Source: Micromonospora avicenniae (GTDB taxonomy: Bacteria; Actinomycetota; Actinomycetes; Mycobacteriales; Micromonosporaceae). From it: DNA of 64,000 nucleotides. The notes beneath the pieces were generated by a model. It ran no database searches, was not told the origin of the DNA, and saw only the letters and a list, made by a program, of their open reading frames with translations. Location of the stretch: assembly GCF_900156065.1 (NCBI RefSeq), contig NZ_FTNF01000018.1, positions 1-64,000 of the forward strand. Reading direction: 5' to 3'. Positions 34,589-43,334 of this stretch are shown here, piece after piece (position 1 is the stretch's first letter; every line of letters begins with the position of its first letter). The position numbers and the translations under genes are program-made.

Positions 34589-34619
34589 AGGCCATCTGGA
34601 AGATTCCAGGTGGCCTTTT
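34589..34619 (+). terminator. Rho-independent terminator after tRNA-Pro
   Basis: A 12-bp stem with one G:T pair (34589-34600 with 34605-34616) is followed directly by a run of four T (34616-34619), the most canonical terminator in the window. Confidence 0.85.
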
Positions 34620-34653
34620 CTGATCTTGTACAGCAGCGAAGTACCGCAACGGC

Positions 34654-35935
34654 TCATTGATCGAGGCTCTCGCCGAGCCTCCGCAGGGCTTCCCGGCTGG
34701 CCTTGGACGAGACTTGGCTGTAGATCTCCATCGTGATCGAGAAATCCGAGCCTTCTCCTTGGCGGCCGCCTGTTGCCGGTAGCGATGTCGTAGCGCGGTG
34801 ACACAGACGGCTGGCAGCGGTAGGGGAGCGTCTGACTCCTCGTCTTGGTGGATCGATGCAGGAGCTGGCCGTGTCTCACGATCGCCATCGCGATCCGGGG
34901 ATGCACGTCCAGGTCGACCAGGAGTGAACCGTAGGTACGCCGGCGGCGGGACCGTGATCTTAGGTACGCCGGCGCTGGCAATACGGCTGTCGTAGGAGCG
35001 GTTGAAGTTCCGCAGCTCGACCGGCAGTCCATAACGGGTCGTGAAGATCATGCCTGTGTCGTGCCACGCCTCGCCGCGTACCCGCTGGAGCTGCTTGTCG
35101 ATGACGAGGCTGATGTCGTGGCTGTCCCGACATTGCTCGCAGAATTCCTCACCGTGCGGAGTGCAAGGCTTGTCCCAGCCGTCCCACTCGATGTGGTCCC
35201 AGGTGAGCCCGAGGACTTCTCCCTTGCGTAGGCCGAGCACGAGGACCAGGACGTAGGCGGCGTACAGGTAGTCGTCGCCGTCGCGGGACGACTCTAGGAA
35301 TGCGCGCGGGCTTCCTCGCTGCTCCACGACTTGCCCTTTCTGGCGCGGATCGGCGGAAGCTTCACGAGAGCCGCGACATTCTTCATAACCAGTTCCTCCA
35401 CCACATCCTGAGAGAGTGCGGAGCGGAGCACAGCGCGGATGCCCTTGACGGTGCGAGCGGAGGGAAGGTCTTGGCAGCACCGGCCAACCGCGCAGCATTT
35501 CCGGTTTTCCGGTGGCCGACGTTCGTCCTTGCCCTGGGCGCAGCACTGGCACGTCTTCGCGACTTTGTTCAGCCAGGTCTGCACGTCCCGTACGGACAGC
35601 CGACAGTCGAGCCGCTTGGCGCCGAGTCCGGGAACGATGTACAGGCGGCTCAGCGTCTCGTAGGTGGCGAAGGTCAGGGGGGCGAGGTTCGGCTCCACGA
35701 TCTCGGCGAGCCAGTACGTCATGTAGTTCGCCACGGTGGGGACGTTCGTGGCGACCGGACCAGCCTTGGCTTGCTGGTGCAGTCTCACCCACTTGTCGTG
35801 GACCTCATCGCGGCTCTTCCCGTAGACGTACTTGCGATCGCGTTTGCCGTCCGGCTTGGTCACTCAGACGTAGGCGGCGAACCCGTTGCGGTACGGGAAG
35901 ATGGAGCCTTCGCCGTTGCGCCGCTTCCCGGCCAT
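34654..35935 (-). pseudogene. Tyrosine integrase, decayed
   Basis: The minus strand from ATG 35935 to TGA 34654 encodes an actinomycete phage/AICE-type integrase in pieces. The start reads MAGKRRNGEGSIFPYRNGF. A TGA at 35864-35866 stands where WVTKPDGKRDRKYVYGK would need tryptophan. Near 35302-35308 a CGCGCG run shifts the frame between KGKSWSSEEARA and FLESSRDGDDYLYAAYVL, which carries the first catalytic arginine (GLRKGEVLGLTWDH). Near 34933-34975 a duplicated TAGGTACGCCGGCG replaces the HxxR box, and the frame shifts again to LLVDLDVHPRIAMAIVRHG. The nucleophile region ITMEIYSQVSSKASREAL is in yet another frame. Several lesions mean it cannot be functional; it marks an old insertion at tRNA-Pro. 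Confidence 0.88.
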
Positions 35936-36140
35936 CAGGCCGCCTCCTGCCGCTCGATCTGAGCATGGATGTACTCATCGATCCACTCCGGCGGGACGCG
36001 GCAGTACTTGCCGTCCCTGACTGAGCGCAGTTCGCCGGTGGCGATTTCATCTTCACCTTGGACAAGCCGTAGCCGAGGATCGCGGCGACCTCGGCGGGGG
36101 AGTGCCACTTCGGAACGACCGGAACAGGACCTCTATCCAT
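35935..36140 (-). pseudogene. Excisionase-like helix-turn-helix gene, frameshifted
   Basis: ATG 36140 begins MDRGPVPVVPKWHSPAEVAA and continues to ILGYGLSKVKM, the MerR/Xis-type helix-turn-helix. The frame is lost near 36046; shifting by one base restores IATGELRSVRDGKYCRVPPE and WIDEYIHAQIERQEAA up to the stop at 35935-35937. The stop overlaps the integrase ATG by one base (TGATG), the usual xis-int arrangement. A single indel could be a sequencing error, but the neighbouring integrase is broken several times, so decay is more likely. Confidence 0.75.
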
Positions 36141-36262
36141 GTGATGTCTCCTTAGGGGTGGTGACCTTGGCACGGTTTCCGCCAACGGGCTTGGTTGATA
36201 GCGAGTGCTGCTTCGGTGGATGGCCCGAACGCAGCTTTCGGAGGGGCCGTGGAGCCCCGCGT

Positions 36263-36619
36263 ATGGTCGGCTGTGTGACTGCGGATGAAGATCGTGACCG
36301 CCTCGCCAAACAGCTCCTGGAGTTACCGGTCCACGAACTCGTAGATGTCTTGCGGCGCGTCTTGCCGCACTACACGGAGGACGAGTACGGCCTTCGAACG
36401 ACGCTGGTCCTGGCCACCGCGAACAAGGATGAGGACGTGTCGGACGTACCTGACCTCGCCCTCGTCGCCTGGCCTGACCGCGACTATTACGACGGTGGCC
36501 TTGGACCCGACCAGGGTCTATGGGAGGAGGGCCACTGTGCGAAGTGCGCTACGGACCTGGCTTCGAATGCCAAGCGTGCGTACTGCCCGGCCTGCGGCGC
36601 GAGGTGCGCCCTCACCTGA
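36263..36619 (+). CDS. Hypothetical protein with C-terminal zinc ribbon
   Basis: The 118-residue protein has a helical acidic N-terminal part (DRLAKQLLELPVHELVDVLR) and a C-terminal zinc ribbon with CAKCATDL and CPACGARC (about residues 92-114). I do not recognise the family. ATG 36263 is used; GTG 36275 is possible. Divergent from the excisionase remnant, it may be cargo of the element inserted at tRNA-Pro. Its GC content is lower than in the core genes. Confidence 0.6.
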   Translation: MVGCVTADEDRDRLAKQLLELPVHELVDVLRRVLPHYTEDEYGLRTTLVLATANKDEDVSDVPDLALVAWPDRDYYDGGLGPDQGLWEEGHCAKCATDLASNAKRAYCPACGARCALT

Positions 36620-36833
36620 CACCCAGGTCTGGAGCGCTCAGTTCGATGGTTGAAACGTTGTGGAGTTGTCCAAGATCGAGCACCGGGCGAGGTGTGGGTG
36701 CTGACACGTACGTGTCAAGCGGCGATGGAATGGCCCGTACCGTGGGCGGCCAGCGCGTCGAGGCCAGCTTGGTGTCGGGCGCGGGCCATGGCGGCGGCGG
36801 CCTCACTGGGCGAACGGAGTGCGGTGATGCTGC

Positions 36834-37172
36834 TCATCCGGGCAGAGTGTCGCCGGGGAAGCTGAGGCACGGGAGGACGTCGCAGGTCATCATTCGGGCC
36901 TGCACGCAGGGGTCTGCGGCCATGATCTCTCGGGCCGCCTCGATCGGCACATTCATGATCATTACGCCCGCCACGCTGTCGGAGATGACCGGACACAGGA
37001 TCGCGATCACGCCATCGGCGCGCAGGGACACCATGCGTCGTTGGTGTTCGCGCTCGATCGCCTCAGCCCCGTCCTGGTGCCGGTCCGGGCCCCAGCGAAG
37101 TTGCACCAGGCTGTAGGGCTTAGCGGTCGCCGCCAACTTCTGGATCTGCTCGTCAGTCACGTTCGTGCTCAT
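36834..37172 (-). CDS. YciI-like domain protein
   Basis: The 112-residue product resembles YciI/DGPF-type ferredoxin-fold proteins: KPYSLVQLRWGPDRHQDG, HQRRMVSLRADGVIAILCPV and VPIEAAREIMAADPCVQA. ATG 37172 gives MSTNVTDEQIQKLAATAKP. Function of the family is mostly unknown; some are dehydrochlorinase-like. It is the last gene of a three-gene minus-strand operon (5 bases after the PPOX gene). Confidence 0.75.
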   Translation of the reverse strand: MSTNVTDEQIQKLAATAKPYSLVQLRWGPDRHQDGAEAIEREHQRRMVSLRADGVIAILCPVISDSVAGVMIMNVPIEAAREIMAADPCVQARMMTCDVLPCLSFPGDTLPG

Positions 37173-37177
37173 CGCCG

Positions 37178-37558
37178 TCACATCCCGATCTTCTGGTGGT
37201 CGACCTCGATCAGGCCCACGACCCGTTCCTGGTCACGGCCGTAGGGGGCGCCGGTGTATTTAGTCGCGATCTCGTCGACCACCTTCCACCCCTCCTCTCC
37301 GTCGAGCCACTCAACGACGCGTCCGCGGAGCATGACGGGCAGGAACGGATCGTCGGGTGGAGTGAGCGAGATCGCGACCCTGGGGTCGCGGCGCAGGTTG
37401 CGCGCCTTGCGGGAGTTCGGTCCGGTCAGGAACGCGACCCGGTCGCCGACGGTGCCGATCCACAGCGGAATCGAGTGCGGTGAACCATCGGGCAGAGTGG
37501 TCGCCAGATGCGCGATCGGGGTGCCGTCCAGGACAGCGCGTACGTCGTTGCTGAGCAT
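37178..37558 (-). CDS. PPOX-class F420/flavin-dependent oxidoreductase
   Basis: The 126-residue split-barrel protein contains AHLATTLPDGSPHSIPLWI, VAFLTGPNSRKARNLRRDPR and VAISLTPPDDPFLPVMLRG, typical of actinobacterial pyridoxamine-5'-phosphate-oxidase-like enzymes that use F420 or FMN. ATG 37558 is the start. It follows the DHFR-like gene by 11 bases and precedes the YciI-like gene by five, so one transcript is likely. Substrate unknown. Confidence 0.85.
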   Translation of the reverse strand: MLSNDVRAVLDGTPIAHLATTLPDGSPHSIPLWIGTVGDRVAFLTGPNSRKARNLRRDPRVAISLTPPDDPFLPVMLRGRVVEWLDGEEGWKVVDEIATKYTGAPYGRDQERVVGLIEVDHQKIGM

Positions 37559-37569
37559 GGTCGTGCTCC

Positions 37570-38127
37570 TCACTTCTGGATCTGGTAGTGGAGGTGGGTG
37601 ACGCCGGGGCCGGGGACGGCGTCGACGAGGGTGAGCCGGATGTGTTCAGGGAGACGCCCGAACAACGGACGACCGGCGCCGAGGAGGACCGGCACCTGGT
37701 GCAGGATCACCTCGTCGACCAGGCCGGCTTCGATCGCTGCGGTCAGGGTGACGCCACCCTGGATCGCCACGTCTTTGTCGCCCGCCAAGGCCTGGGCCCG
37801 CGTGATCGCACCCTCGATCGAGTCGGCGAAGATCTGACGTGGGGAGCCGGCGTGCTCGGCAGGCTGCGGACGGTGACTGACCACGACCATCGGGGCAGTC
37901 GGGTGCGGGCTGCCCCCGCCGAAGCTCTCAGAGTCGTCGTACGTCTTACGCCCGGTGACCACCGCGCCGACGCGGTCGATGAGCTGCTCGTAGACGACGG
38001 CGTGGCGGGCGTCGCCGTACCAGTCGAACAACATCCCGCCGTCACCCAGACCGTCGCCGGGTCGGGGGTCGCTGCCCGTGAAGTAGCCGTCGACCGAGAC
38101 GGCCAAGGCTGCGAAGACCTGGCTCAG
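37570..38127 (-). CDS. Dihydrofolate reductase family (RibD C-terminal-like) protein
   Basis: The product (about 185 residues) has the family pattern: ALAVSVDGYFTG at the start, AVVTGRKTYDD near residue 58, and AIQGGVTLTAAIEAGLVDEV with LHQVPVLLGAGRPLF near 125-145. Such proteins bind NADPH or related cofactors. The natural start MSQVFAALAVSVDGY would use CTG 38127, preceded by GAGAGGAAA; the only other start in frame is TTG 38106, which truncates the first strand. It heads the three-gene operon and is divergent from the HxlR regulator. Confidence 0.82.
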   Translation of the reverse strand: MSQVFAALAVSVDGYFTGSDPRPGDGLGDGGMLFDWYGDARHAVVYEQLIDRVGAVVTGRKTYDDSESFGGGSPHPTAPMVVVSHRPQPAEHAGSPRQIFADSIEGAITRAQALAGDKDVAIQGGVTLTAAIEAGLVDEVILHQVPVLLGAGRPLFGRLPEHIRLTLVDAVPGPGVTHLHYQIQK

Positions 38128-38142
38128 GTGTTTCCTCTCGGA

Positions 38143-38193
38143 GTTTCCTTAAGGGACTCTGGGACCGTAACAGGCGAAGTTCCGTAAGGGAAC
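38143..38193. promoter_or_regulatory. Paired palindromic operator in divergent intergenic region
   Basis: Two related palindromes lie between the DHFR-like operon and the HxlR gene: GTTTCCTTAAGGGAC (38143-38157) and GTTCCGTAAGGGAAC (38179-38193). Their centres are 36 bp apart. The position suggests binding by the adjacent HxlR regulator, controlling both directions. Confidence 0.65.
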
Positions 38194-38215
38194 CCCAGGT
38201 GCTAGGTTTGGTCCC

Positions 38216-38668
38216 ATGCAGCGCACACAGTTCGGTGAGATGGCGTGCTCCATCGCCCGCACGCTGGACGTGATCGGCGAGCCCTGGTCGCCGTTGATCC
38301 TGCGCGACGTCTGGGTGGGCCTGAGCCGTTTCGACCAGATCCAGGCCGACCTCGGCATCTCCCGCAAGGTGCTTACTGAGCGACTCAACCACCTGGTTGA
38401 GCAAGGTGTGCTCGAGCGCCGGCCGTACGACGCCCGCCCGCGCTTCGAGTACCACCTCACCGACAAGGGGATCGATCTGGTGGAGATCCTCATGGTCATG
38501 GTGCGGTGGGGTGACCGCTGGCTCGCCGGTGAGGCGGGCCCACCCGTCCTATACCGCCACCACGCGTGCGGTCAGGTCGCGGCAGTCGACCCGCGCTGCA
38601 GTCACTGCGGCGAGCCGATGCATGCTGACGGCGTCGACCTCCTGCCGGGGCCGGGTTCGGCTCGATGA
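38216..38668 (+). CDS. HxlR family transcriptional regulator
   Basis: The 150-residue protein has the HxlR winged helix (CSIARTLDVIGEPWSPLIL, FDQIQADLGISRKVLTERL, LTDKGIDLVEIL) and a C-terminal zinc-finger-like tail with HHACGQ and CSHCGEP. Such regulators often have a redox- or aldehyde-sensing cysteine; here Cys11 precedes the winged helix. ATG 38216 follows the second palindrome by 22 bases, consistent with autoregulation. It most likely controls the divergent DHFR-PPOX-YciI operon. Confidence 0.9.
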   Translation: MQRTQFGEMACSIARTLDVIGEPWSPLILRDVWVGLSRFDQIQADLGISRKVLTERLNHLVEQGVLERRPYDARPRFEYHLTDKGIDLVEILMVMVRWGDRWLAGEAGPPVLYRHHACGQVAAVDPRCSHCGEPMHADGVDLLPGPGSAR

Positions 38669-39379
38669 CGAGCGCCGCCGTATCGCGGCGGCATCAGGGG
38701 CGCGGCCGTGGGGGAAGGCTGAACCAGCCGGTGAAGCGGTCGGCCGTCGCAGAGCCATCCCTGTAGTTGTTGGAATGTCGTCGGGGGACGGTGGTCTACC
38801 GCCTCAACCTGAACATGGAACGTGGGCCACGGGTCGTCCTCGACGTGGGAACAACCAAGGCTGTCACCGACGCGAGCTTCGCCAGCGACGTGTGGCTGCC
38901 CTGGTGGCAATCTGTCCCGCCGGTGCGCTCGGCGGTGCGATCCAGGTCCAGATTCTCCACCATCGACCGCGAACCGGCCGGTCGGTTTCCGCTGTCGCCA
39001 GCTCGCCGACTTTTCGGGGCAGCCATCCCCAGCGAGCCCGCAGCCGCCCGTAGCGCAGGTCGTCGCCGTACTGCCGCGCCGCGGCGCAGGCCTACGACCG
39101 GGCTCCCGATTGGTTCGGCAGGTTTGTCGACGTTGGCGGTCAGGCGGCTGAACCTGGGCGAAGGCGAGGCCGGCCAGGCTCAGGCGACCCTGAGCCCGGC
39201 CGGCCACGCCACGTGCGGCTAGGGGTTGTGTCGAAGCCCCTGGCCGGCCTGCGGCGCGCCCAGACGACGACCGGCGGTGTCGGGGATCCGTCCGGATACG
39301 ACACCGGTGTCGAATCCCCGCGTTGCCGGACCGCCGCCTGGACTCCGCCGCGGCTCGACCGAAGACGTTGACGCATGCC
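38669..39379. other. Intergenic stretch without supported gene
   Basis: In these 711 bases open frames exist on both strands but lack family features. A plus-strand segment near 38800-38930 (RGPRVVLDVGTTKAVTDAS) has coding-like third positions and might be a gene fragment. A short palindrome CGACACCGGTGTCG lies near 39300. Nothing else is supported. Confidence 0.5.
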
Positions 39380-41926
39380 CTACGCGCGGCCGGAGCCTGC
39401 CCCGGGCAGCGTCCGCACGACGGTCAGCGTCACGTTGCCGTCCTGGTAGGACACCCTGAACATGTGGCGGCCCGCGTTCAGGACCCGCCGTTCCGGCAGG
39501 GAGTGGAAGTTACCCTTGATCGAGTCACCGCTCATGATCGTCAGTACCGTGCCCGGAGTGAGGGGCCCGCGAACGTCCAGGGCGAGTTCGCCGGACAGCA
39601 CCAGGTCACCCGCGGCCCGCACGCTCGTGTAGTCGTGGTCGCCGGAGATGGTGATGGCGAGACGACCAGTTCGGCTGACGGTCACGGCACCGCCGACCTT
39701 CAGGACGTTGCCGGGCGCGACGTCGGTGAGGGTGAAGGACGCCGCGGACGTCGCTTCATCGGACGACAGACCGGGCTGCAGCACGCCGCTGTGGACGTCG
39801 ATGCTGCCTGCCACGAAACCGGTGCCGCCGAGCGTGCCGCCCTTGACGTCGATCGAGCTTGCGTGCGAGCCGGTGATCGAAAGCTTACCGCCTTCAACCG
39901 TCGTGCCGCCCTTGTAGGTGTTGTCGCCCGTCATGACCAGCGTCCCGGAGCCCTGCTTGGTCAGAGATGCCGTGTAGAGGTTGTTGTCGATGTTGTTCTG
40001 GATGTAGGCCGCGCGCTTGTCCATCCATTCCTTGCGCCACTTGACCGCGTCCCCATGGGTGATCTTGTCGTACAACTCGGGATGGCCGTTGGTGATCGCT
40101 TGGATGTAAGGGTCAGCCAAAATGCCCTGAAGCATGAAGGCCTGTTCGCTGAGCGTGCCGTCCGGGCTCAGTACGTTGGGGCTGAATTCACCGGCGTAGG
40201 CGATGCCTTGCTCCTTGTAGCCCGCCAGCCACTCCAGATCCTCCCGCTCCCTTTCCTTGATCGCGATCTGGCTGATGTCGTTCGACCAGACGTCCAAGGG
40301 CGCCTTATCCATGTTGTAGGTCATGGGGCGCAGGAACTGGCCGGGGCCGTACATGCCCTTGGCCAGATCCGGAATCCCCCAGCCCCATCGGTCGTCCGGA
40401 AGGCCGTCGGGAGCGGTCCAGGCGATGGATGCCCCAGAGGGGGAGGTTTGCCCGGTGCCGAGGAATCTCACGCCGTCGGACATCTTGTTGTTCGCCGTGG
40501 TGAACATCAGCTCACGCACCTGCTTGGCGTCCATGTTCGGATAGCGGGAGAGCAGAACCCCCATCACCGCTGTCGCGACGGGCGTAGCCGGTGACGTGCC
40601 GCTCGAGTTCGAATAGTTGGTGTCGCCACCGCTGCTCGTGGTCCGAACGCTGTTTGAAGGGGTGGACACGGACCACCATTTCGCGAGCCCCGCCTCGTTG
40701 TACCCGAACTGCTTGGTGTATTCGGGATTGGCTGCCGTGGGCGGTTGCACCCCGCCGACGGATACCCACTGCCTTTCCGCCAAGGGGTTGAAGAAGGGAT
40801 ACGCCGGGCGGTAGAACGGGTTGCTCCAGTCGTTGTTACCGGCCGACCTCACGTTGACGGTGCCGCTGTCCTTGATGGCGTCCCAGATGGCGTCCATGAA
40901 GGAGAGCCCGGGGAAGTTCGGATTGTATTGGATGCCGCCTTCCGAATAGCTCTTCTTGAAGAGGAAGTACTGGTACTCCAGATCCTTCAGGTACTCGTTG
41001 GGGAGGATGGTCGCCATCGCCGTGGGGCTGGCGCTGTCCTTGCCACGCACTTGGTAGGCGTTGGCGAGATTGCCGTTGGCGCCAAGGTCGTTCCCCAGGC
41101 CGTCGAAGCGAGTTCTGTCGATGGTCTGGACGTAAGAGCCCCAACTGCTGTTGATTACCTGGGCGCCTGCGTCGACCAGGGCCTTGTTGGCTGTATGCCA
41201 GTACACGTAGTCGTGGAAGGGACCGTGGGACTGGGTATCGGAACCGCCGGTCTTGGCGACATACATCGTCGCCCCGAAGACGATGCCGTGCTGCTCTTTG
41301 CCATCGCGGATGCCGGAGGTGACCCCAAGCATTCCGGTCCCGTGCGAGTAGTCACTTGTTCTCGCCTGATCGCCGGCCACAGTGAAGGGCTCGCCCGCAG
41401 TGAACGGGTTCGCCGGGGTTGGTGCGTTGCGATACCCGAAGCCGGACGTGCCGTAGACACCCTCCGCTCTCACCGGAACGATGAGCCCGGTCTGAAATGC
41501 TTCGTGGGTAGTCCGGTAGCCCGAATCCATCATGCCCAGCGCGACGCCCTGCCCGAAATACCCCAGGGCGTAAGCGGTGGACGCGTTTACCGCGACGAGC
41601 TGCCATGGGGAATCGATGGCTACGCCAGGATTGGAAGGATTGTGGCCGGTGTAATACCCATATTCCGGCGTTTCCCAGCTGGCTTTGGCCGCAGCTAGTT
41701 CCTCTGGGCTCTTCGCGACAAAGCCGGGGTCTCCCGGGTACGTGCACTGCGGGCAGCCCTCCCGGTACGCCAGCCCGCCACCCGTATGGCCAGGCGTCGA
41801 TGTCGAACCTGTTCTGGGTGATGCGGAGGCGAACCCGGCCGGGAAAAGCGCGATGCCTGCCCCGGCGACAAGGGTGCCTCCCAACCGCTGCAGGAACTGT
41901 CGCCGACTTGTGGACCTCATGCTCAT
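39380..41926 (-). CDS. Tat-exported S8 protease with autotransporter passenger-type repeats
   Basis: The 848-residue protein starts with a twin-arginine signal (SRRQFLQRLGGTLVAGAGIA). The subtilase domain has Asp about 134 (GVALGMMDSGYRT), His about 195 (SDYSHGTGMLG) and Ser about 445 (NSSGTSPATPVATAV). Residues about 660-840 contain passenger-associated beta-helix repeats: GSGTLVMTGDNTYKGGTTV, GGKLSITGSHASSIDVKGG and GGTGFVAGSIDVHSGVLQPG. These are typical of Gram-negative autotransporters, but no C-terminal beta-barrel follows; the chain ends after the helix. GC content is clearly lower than in the core. ATG 41926 follows GGAAGGAACCGG. Horizontal origin is likely; the role is presumably an extracellular protease. 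Confidence 0.88.
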   Translation of the reverse strand: MSMRSTSRRQFLQRLGGTLVAGAGIALFPAGFASASPRTGSTSTPGHTGGGLAYREGCPQCTYPGDPGFVAKSPEELAAAKASWETPEYGYYTGHNPSNPGVAIDSPWQLVAVNASTAYALGYFGQGVALGMMDSGYRTTHEAFQTGLIVPVRAEGVYGTSGFGYRNAPTPANPFTAGEPFTVAGDQARTSDYSHGTGMLGVTSGIRDGKEQHGIVFGATMYVAKTGGSDTQSHGPFHDYVYWHTANKALVDAGAQVINSSWGSYVQTIDRTRFDGLGNDLGANGNLANAYQVRGKDSASPTAMATILPNEYLKDLEYQYFLFKKSYSEGGIQYNPNFPGLSFMDAIWDAIKDSGTVNVRSAGNNDWSNPFYRPAYPFFNPLAERQWVSVGGVQPPTAANPEYTKQFGYNEAGLAKWWSVSTPSNSVRTTSSGGDTNYSNSSGTSPATPVATAVMGVLLSRYPNMDAKQVRELMFTTANNKMSDGVRFLGTGQTSPSGASIAWTAPDGLPDDRWGWGIPDLAKGMYGPGQFLRPMTYNMDKAPLDVWSNDISQIAIKEREREDLEWLAGYKEQGIAYAGEFSPNVLSPDGTLSEQAFMLQGILADPYIQAITNGHPELYDKITHGDAVKWRKEWMDKRAAYIQNNIDNNLYTASLTKQGSGTLVMTGDNTYKGGTTVEGGKLSITGSHASSIDVKGGTLGGTGFVAGSIDVHSGVLQPGLSSDEATSAASFTLTDVAPGNVLKVGGAVTVSRTGRLAITISGDHDYTSVRAAGDLVLSGELALDVRGPLTPGTVLTIMSGDSIKGNFHSLPERRVLNAGRHMFRVSYQDGNVTLTVVRTLPGAGSGRA

Positions 41927-42627
41927 TTCCGGTTCCTTCCCAAATTGGGCGATATCTCTAACGAACGGGTGCGGCCTGTTGCGTCCGAGCCCCACGGTCC
42001 ACACACGCTGGTCGAGACAAAATAAGGAAAAACCGCCACGTCAGAACGGCGAGCTGGAACTGTCCCACGCGTGGCCTCCCCTACATGATCACCAATTAGA
42101 CTGCGAGGGATGTGCCTCGTCAAGGGGGCGACATCGGTCCACCAGAAGCGGCGTGAGCGACCGTCTACATCGATGATCGCAACCATCATGGGCCGGGCCG
42201 TGGGCTCCTCGCAGGGCCGGACGCGTGACGGTCCTGGTTGGAACTCGGCCGATGTTGAGCTGGGATCATGTGGTGGCCGCGGGCTCGTTGGGGAGTCATC
42301 CAGGTGGGAGTGGGACGTTGCAGTCGTCGGTCGGGGCTCGCCGGGTGGGCCGACCTTCGCTACCCTGCCCGCCATGCTCCGAGGGCCGTTTGAGGTCAAT
42401 TGAGCCGTCCGGGACGCACGCGGGGCAGGCACTAGACAGCGTCGGATGACCCTCTCGCCGCGTACACCTGCGGCTGTTGGATGGCGACGGCCGGGCGGGG
42501 ACGGTGGAGGGCCCGGTGGGGCCGGAGGGGCGGGAGGGGCCGGGCTTCGGCGCGGACGTCTCGCCCCACCTGACCTCGAAGATCCTCTATGATCCGCTGA
42601 CAACGCGACCGGGACGGGGGAACGCCG
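41927..42627. other. Intergenic stretch without supported gene
   Basis: These 701 bases upstream of both the protease (minus) and the HAD hydrolase (plus) show no frame with family features. A locally A-rich patch (about 42018-42036) lies some 95 bases upstream of the protease start and may belong to its promoter. A frame at 42110-42403 has no recognisable content. Confidence 0.5.
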
Positions 42628-43284
42628 GTGATCGACGCGGTCTTCTTCGACATCGGCGGGACGATTCTCGACGAGTCGCGCGAGTTCGAGGCCTGGGCGG
42701 ACTGGCTCGGCGTTCCACGGCATACGTTTTCGGCGGTCTTCGGTGCGGCGATCGCGCGGGGTTCGGACTGGCAGGAGCCGTTCCGGGTGTTCCGGCCCGA
42801 TTTCGATCTCGCGGTCGAACTCGAACGCCGGGCAGCCGCGGGCAGACCGGAGTCTTTCGGGGAAGAGGATCTGTACCCCGACGCGCGATCGTGCCTCGCC
42901 GCTCTGCGGGATCAGGGCCTGTTCGTGGGCCTGGCCGGCAATCAGCCGGCGCACGCTGAGGCGATTCTCCGCGCTCTCGACCTGCCCGTGGACGTGATCG
43001 GCACGTCGGCCGGTTGGGGTGTGGCGAAGCCGTCACCGGTCTTCTTCGAGCACGTGGTTCGCGAAGGTGGTGGCGACGCCTCCTCGATCCTGTACGTCGG
43101 CGATCGGGCCGACAACGACGCACGCCCGGCCGTCGCGGCCGGTTTGAAGGCGTGCCTGATCAGGCGTTCTCCGTGGGGTTACCTCCTCGACATTCCGGCC
43201 GTGTCCGAGCAGTGCCTGTTCCGCATCGATTCGCTCGACGAACTCCCGAGCCTGGTAGCGAAACACAACGCGGCGAGCGGCTAG
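42628..43284 (+). CDS. HAD-IA family hydrolase
   Basis: The 218-residue protein has the HAD motifs in order: DAVFFDIGGTILDESREFEA (nucleophile Asp near residue 8, general acid Gly-Gly-Thr variant), VGLAGNQPAHAEAIL (motif II near 110), VAKPSPVFFEHVV (lysine near 138) and ILYVGDRADNDARPAV (acidic motif near 152). Replacement of the second Asp of DxD by Gly (DIGGT) is shared by many phosphatase-like members but weakens an ordinary phosphatase call. GTG 42628 follows GGGGGAACGCCG. Substrate unknown. Confidence 0.85.
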   Translation: MIDAVFFDIGGTILDESREFEAWADWLGVPRHTFSAVFGAAIARGSDWQEPFRVFRPDFDLAVELERRAAAGRPESFGEEDLYPDARSCLAALRDQGLFVGLAGNQPAHAEAILRALDLPVDVIGTSAGWGVAKPSPVFFEHVVREGGGDASSILYVGDRADNDARPAVAAGLKACLIRRSPWGYLLDIPAVSEQCLFRIDSLDELPSLVAKHNAASG

Positions 43285-43334
43285 CTCGGTGAGCTGCGGT
43301 GGTGACCGGGGCTCCGGTCAGGGTGGCGCTGGTC

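Noticed and set aside
38767..39222. Plus-strand 151-codon frame and a minus-strand 201-codon frame
   Set aside because: Neither has a good ribosome binding site or a recognisable fold. A short part near 38800-38930 looks coding but could be a fragment.
42110..42403. Plus-strand 97-codon frame upstream of the HAD hydrolase
   Set aside because: Composition is irregular, there is no ribosome binding site, and no motif was recognised.
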